From Phoronis australis (Eukaryota > Phoronida > Phoronidae): DNA of 64,000 bases. Position 1 is the stretch's first letter. Each line of letters begins with the position of its first letter. Shown one piece after another: positions 60,416-64,000 of the stretch. The notes under the pieces were generated by a model. The model made no database searches. It was not told the origin of the DNA and was given only the letters and a program-made list of their open reading frames with translations. Made by a program: the position numbers and the translations under genes. The DNA lies in contig NMRA01000301.1 in assembly GCA_002633005.1 (NCBI GenBank), positions 465,034 to 529,033 on the forward strand, given 5' to 3'.

Positions 60416-63001
60416 TAGTCAGGTTTGTTATGGAATTTTGTTGGAATATGTTGGGGAATATGGAGACTATATATTTTTGGAAACCTCATGTAATGACAAA
60501 TCAGAAAATCTGATTCCATTTTTGGCTGACATCTTGGTGGCCATCTTGGATTTTCAATAAATGGCGCCGGCAAAATGAATTTTGCCCAATATCTCCGCTT
60601 TTGGGTCACTTAGAATGTTGGTTTTTACGGCTACACCTTCATTTCTCAGATCAAGAAATTTTATAATTTTATTGGCCGCCAAGGTATTTAAAAATGGCGC
60701 CCGTAAAATACATTTTCCTCAGTATCTGCTCTTGGGTCACTTAGAATGTTAGTTTTAATGGGTGCACCCACATTTTTGTGGTCAAGAAATCTGAAAATGC
60801 AACTTATTAAATGAGAAAAATAATCAAAACCCCATTTATTACCAGCCACATTCTCTAAATTAACTCTTCATGTAATACAACGCATGCCTTCAAGACACTT
60901 AAAGTAAACCAGTACCTAATCAACTTATTTAGGTTTGAAGAACACAAAAGTATTTTTTTTTAATGTGAATAGTCTTTCAAAACTTTGAAATCAGTCTATA
61001 GATCATTACCATAGCCATCACTGTCACCAGGAATCACATCATCATCACCATTCTGACATTTTGCACTATACTGACATAGATCTTTGTAATGTAGGTCCTT
61101 TGATCGGCAAGAGCATCTTTAAGAAGAGCAATCGTTTTTGCACTAACCAAGTCAGTGAAACCCTCTGGCACCCGAAGCTCCTCAGTTGTGAGGGTTTCAG
61201 CTGGTCATATTTATCCTTGTAAATTCATTCTGCAATGGGTCAAGGAACACCTGTTGAGCAGTAACTGCCTGGCCCCACACTCTGGCTTGAATTAGCACCC
61301 TCAGCACATGCTGTTTCAAAGCACCAATGGTTGGTGGACATTTGTTGTTGTCAGCCATATGTTTACAAAAGAGGTACCACCTCAGCTCTGGGATGTTAAT
61401 TGTGTCTATACCCTGTGGTGAGTATGCACATGTAAAAGGGGCGAATGTGAAAAGAGGTTCACCTGTTACTTCATAAGCAGTACGGAAAGTCTGCAGTGCA
61501 TTGATATTATCAGTGTTTGCCTTCAAATATATATATAACACTGGTCCACTGAATAATATTCAACCTACAGAGTGGACCAGTGTTGGCTGCCCAATGATGA
61601 GCACCAGTAAATCTATGTAAGGTGAAAAAACATAAGCTTGATTTGATGCCAGAACTGCATGAAGTGCAGTGTATTAGCAATATATCTGCTTTTTCATGAT
61701 CATCGTTTTCTTCTAAGCGTAGATCACGCCAGTTGCTCTTTGTGCATCCTGAAGCTGAAGTAATGGCTATCTTGGCAGAGTTTTTACTATGTTCAAGTGT
61801 CTTTGCTGACAGATAATCAACAAGTTGAGCCTTTTTTGGTCATGAGAGAGGAAACGGCTCATTGGGATGTTCTGTATGTAATTCCCATGTCTTATCTGGT
61901 ACTGTACTTGACCCTTTTTCTGCCTCCAATTGTGGTTCGTTTCAAAGTTCTTTGTGGGTGTCAAAAACCAGAATGATATCGCCATAACCTCTAGTTAAGA
62001 ACATCACTTCAATACTATACACTCAATGCAGTTTTGTGGCTTGGATGAACACACTCAGTGGATGTTTTTTACATGTTTTCTGGATCTAAAAGCTCTTTTG
62101 CAGCTTGTGGACTGTCCTGTTATAAGACATCTGCTTCAGAAAGTTTCTGCCGATTCAATTCGACTTGTCTGTACATGGCAGCATTGCCCCACTGACAGAA
62201 AAGATTGCTCTTGGTGTTAGGGTGAATTCATAGTGGCTGATACCATGTTTCTGGTCGATTTGCCCAGCAGGCTACAACTCCTGTTGTTCTCACCATTGAT
62301 AATTGCTCAAATTATCTGCCATCCGACTGTCAAAAGCAATATGCATTCTCATTGAGTAGAGGGGACCTGGATTCCTAAGTGAACAGTGGAAATAATATCG
62401 ATACTTCAAAAGCTTTGTCTCAAATTTCTTTTCAATAAGATGTAGATATACATTGTAAGTAAAGGTTAATTTGCATTTCTGTGATTCCTTTAAATATTCT
62501 GGGGGTTTGTAGCTGCTATTAAAAATCATTTAGATTATATTATCGGTTTAGAAATAGTGTTTTTCATTTCCTTACCCCACAAAATGTGGGTGCAGCCATT
62601 AAAAGTAAGTAAACATTCTCAGTGACCAGACCAGTGAGCAGAGATACTGAGCAAAATGTATTTAAGGGGCACCATTTTTGAAATTTCAAGATGGCCGCCA
62701 AGATGGCCACCAAGATGACCACCAATAAAATTAGAATTTCCAATTCATTGACCTCAGAACTGCATGTGTAGACATAAAAACTAACATTCTCGGTGATCCA
62801 AGGGCGGATATATTGGGCAAAATCTATTTTACCGTAAGCCATTTTTGAAACTCCAAGATGGCCACCAAGATGGCCACCAAAAATGGAATCAATTATTTTC
62901 TGATTCGTTATTCCATGAGGTTTCCAAAAATGTATAGTTTCCACTTTCCCCAAAATATTCCAAGTACGAATGTCAAAATTTGGACATAGTGAACCTGACT
63001 A
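60416..63001 (-). mobile_element. 2.6-kb inverted-repeat element with CXC-type ORF
   Basis: TA/GTCAGGTT at 60416 and AACCTGAC/TA ending 63001 are inverted ends with TA outside. Inverted arms of ~370-430 bp (60418-60790, 62565-62999) hold ATGGCC(G/A)CCAAGATGG-type tandem segments and TCTGCTCTTGGGTCAC/GTGACC boxes. A single broken ORF lies between. TA borders recall Tc1/mariner-like insertion, but the ORF is not of that class and I cannot place the superfamily. Confidence 0.7.
60996..62535 (-). pseudogene. Broken element ORF with tesmin/TSO1-like CXC tail
   Basis: Minus-strand pieces in order: AVTPRA/IFSVSG-like text near 62200; DIILVFDTHKE and VQYQIRHGNYIQNIPMSRFL (61860-61985); TDYLSAKTLEHSKNSAKIA; HEKADILLIHC (~61700); IPELRWYLFCKHMADNNKCP with TIGALKQHVLRVLIQARVW (61197-61541); then CKNDCSS, a stop, RCSCRSKDL, DLCQYSAKCQN, ending at 60996. 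The last part keeps the spacing of a CXC domain. I recall this architecture from many uncharacterised repeat-borne proteins of cnidarians and other invertebrates; its function is unknown. Several frameshifts and stops make this copy inactive. Confidence 0.7.
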
Positions 63002-63354
63002 GTTACCTATTGCCGACCTATTTGTATTTGGCCGATTTAACCAGTGTTTTATTCTCACTGTATGAAGACAGGACAGTATCGTAAACAAAAGTAATCGACA
63101 GTAGAAAGATGCCCTCCAAAAAGGCGCAACCACAATTTCTGTAATTCACATTTCCTGAACATAAATTATAAGTACCCATTTGTCTGTACAACAGACCACA
63201 TTTACACTTGCTCCATCAGTCGTGCCAGTTTGTTTGCATAAAGCGCTGCCTGTTGAGAATTCGACCAGCTAATAAGAAACGCCGGTTTAAAAATTTTTCT
63301 GAGGAAAATTAAGTGATACCTGCGTGCTGGCTACCACCTAGCGGCATGCAGGGA
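63002..63354. other. Unassigned
   Basis: No feature recognised between the CXC-ORF element and the last ACCGCCC fragment. Confidence 0.4.
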
Positions 63355-63716
63355 ACCAGCGAGGATTCCTGTTGAGGAAGAAGATCCTTACGGGAATACA
63401 ATACAATCCCATTGACAAGTACCCTGTGTCTTTTCTGAAAGGCCTGGCCATTATGGGCCACGTTCCTCACAAGATGAGCAACACCTTTACGTTCTTTTTG
63501 AAGCACTGCGGAAGTTTGAAAGTATAGTCACAGCTAAATACCGACATAGCGGCAAGGCTCATAGTCTAGAAATTCCACGCTCAATGATTTTTTCAGGTCT
63601 GTAAGGCATTTTTAGCATGTATACTTGTTCATGGGCTGGTCGCTTATCTTAGGGAAGTCTGAAAACACGTGGGGGCGCTTATAGGGGCATGGGCGCTTAC
63701 TAGGGCGAATATGGTA
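63355..63716 (-). mobile_element. ACCGCCC element, end fragment
   Basis: GCGGAAGTTTGAA, CAGCTAAATACC, TATAGGGGCATGGGCG and GGGCGAATATGGTA parallel the right part of copy 1 (11115-11505). About 360 bp retained. Confidence 0.7.
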
Positions 63717-64000
63717 TGTTGTACCCCTGGATCTTGACAAAGTTGTCGTCTACGTACCCACACCAACCAAAATTGTACAGAGGTAGTGGATATGAATTAC
63801 CAGCTATTTACCAGCACCTCCTTGCATAAAACAGCCATCGGGATTAGGTGGTGTTTGACAATCACAAAGGACTACCCACTGGTGACCATGTAACACAAAG
63901 GTTCCCTGTAGTAACCCTGGGAAGGACCCAATACAGGCTCGAAAGCCAGGTACGCTAACACAAACAGATTGCTGATAAGTAACTTCACTGTATCCGCACT
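63717..64000 (+). other. Unassigned, possible retroelement tail
   Basis: CCTGGGAAGGACCC...CAGGCTCGAAAGCC near 63917-63953 faintly resembles the leader-stem-GAAA structure of retroelement ends. No exon matching the KYAT C-terminus is seen. Confidence 0.3.

Noticed and set aside
62564-62953. 129-codon minus-strand ORF with GGHLGGHLG
   Set aside because: It lies in the inverted arm of the 60416-63001 element; the Gly-His-Leu text comes from AAGATGGCCACC tandem repeats, not a protein.

Overview
The window is metazoan nuclear DNA, AT-rich, with split genes and very little coding sequence. Its one recognisable host gene lies on the + strand: a kynurenine aminotransferase (KYAT3/KYAT1 family, PLP fold-type I). 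Nine coding exons run from 6126 to 59143, join in frame with consensus GT/AG borders and give 402 residues. Only the last ~20 residues of a normal-length enzyme are missing. The short coding exons sit in introns of up to 18.2 kb that are filled with mobile-element debris. The repeat content (Penelope-like, Kolobok/THAP, hAT-like elements, long-period satellites) and apparent haplotype duplications suggest a highly polymorphic invertebrate, probably marine. I cannot name the species or phylum from sequence alone.

Layout. 1-5.6 kb: upstream region with a hAT-like end, a duplicated ~355-bp unit with a 19-bp minisatellite, a near-perfect hairpin element, a hAT-like foldback with 8-bp target duplications nested in another palindrome, and a 1.4-kb TTAA-flanked element. 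6.1-14.3 kb: exons 1-4; intron 2 carries a 3.2-kb copy of an inverted-repeat element (family ACCGCCC here) invaded by a 940-bp hAT-like element, next to a probable assembly duplication at a single N. 14.3-24.0 kb: intron 4, with a tRNA-derived SINE, a palindromic element and a large block of a ~150-bp 'CTAGTGG' repeat. 24.0-28.6 kb: exons 5 and 6 flank a Penelope-like element with inverted terminal repeats, split by a 3-kb insertion that itself holds a foldback and a MITE. 28.6-36.9 kb: intron 6, mostly CTAGTGG repeat. 37-55.3 kb: intron 7, with a Kolobok-like THAP element, two further THAP remnants, another ACCGCCC element, two long-TIR TCACGCC elements, and a 5.1-kb element bounded by ~300-bp inverted repeats packed with GCGGAA palindromes (it contains a 504-bp N gap). 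55.3-59.1 kb: exons 8 and 9. 59.1-64 kb: more CTAGTGG repeat, then a 2.6-kb TIR element carrying the broken remains of a large ORF with a tesmin-like CXC tail.

The exons encode one cytosolic or mitochondrial enzyme of tryptophan/kynurenine and sulfur amino-acid transamination. The rest is layered transposon insertion. The less familiar structures are the 21-bp-phased palindrome array in the 5.1-kb element, the three-subunit CTAGTGG repeat that keeps one strand across seven introns and the region past exon 9, and the CXC-ORF element at the right end.
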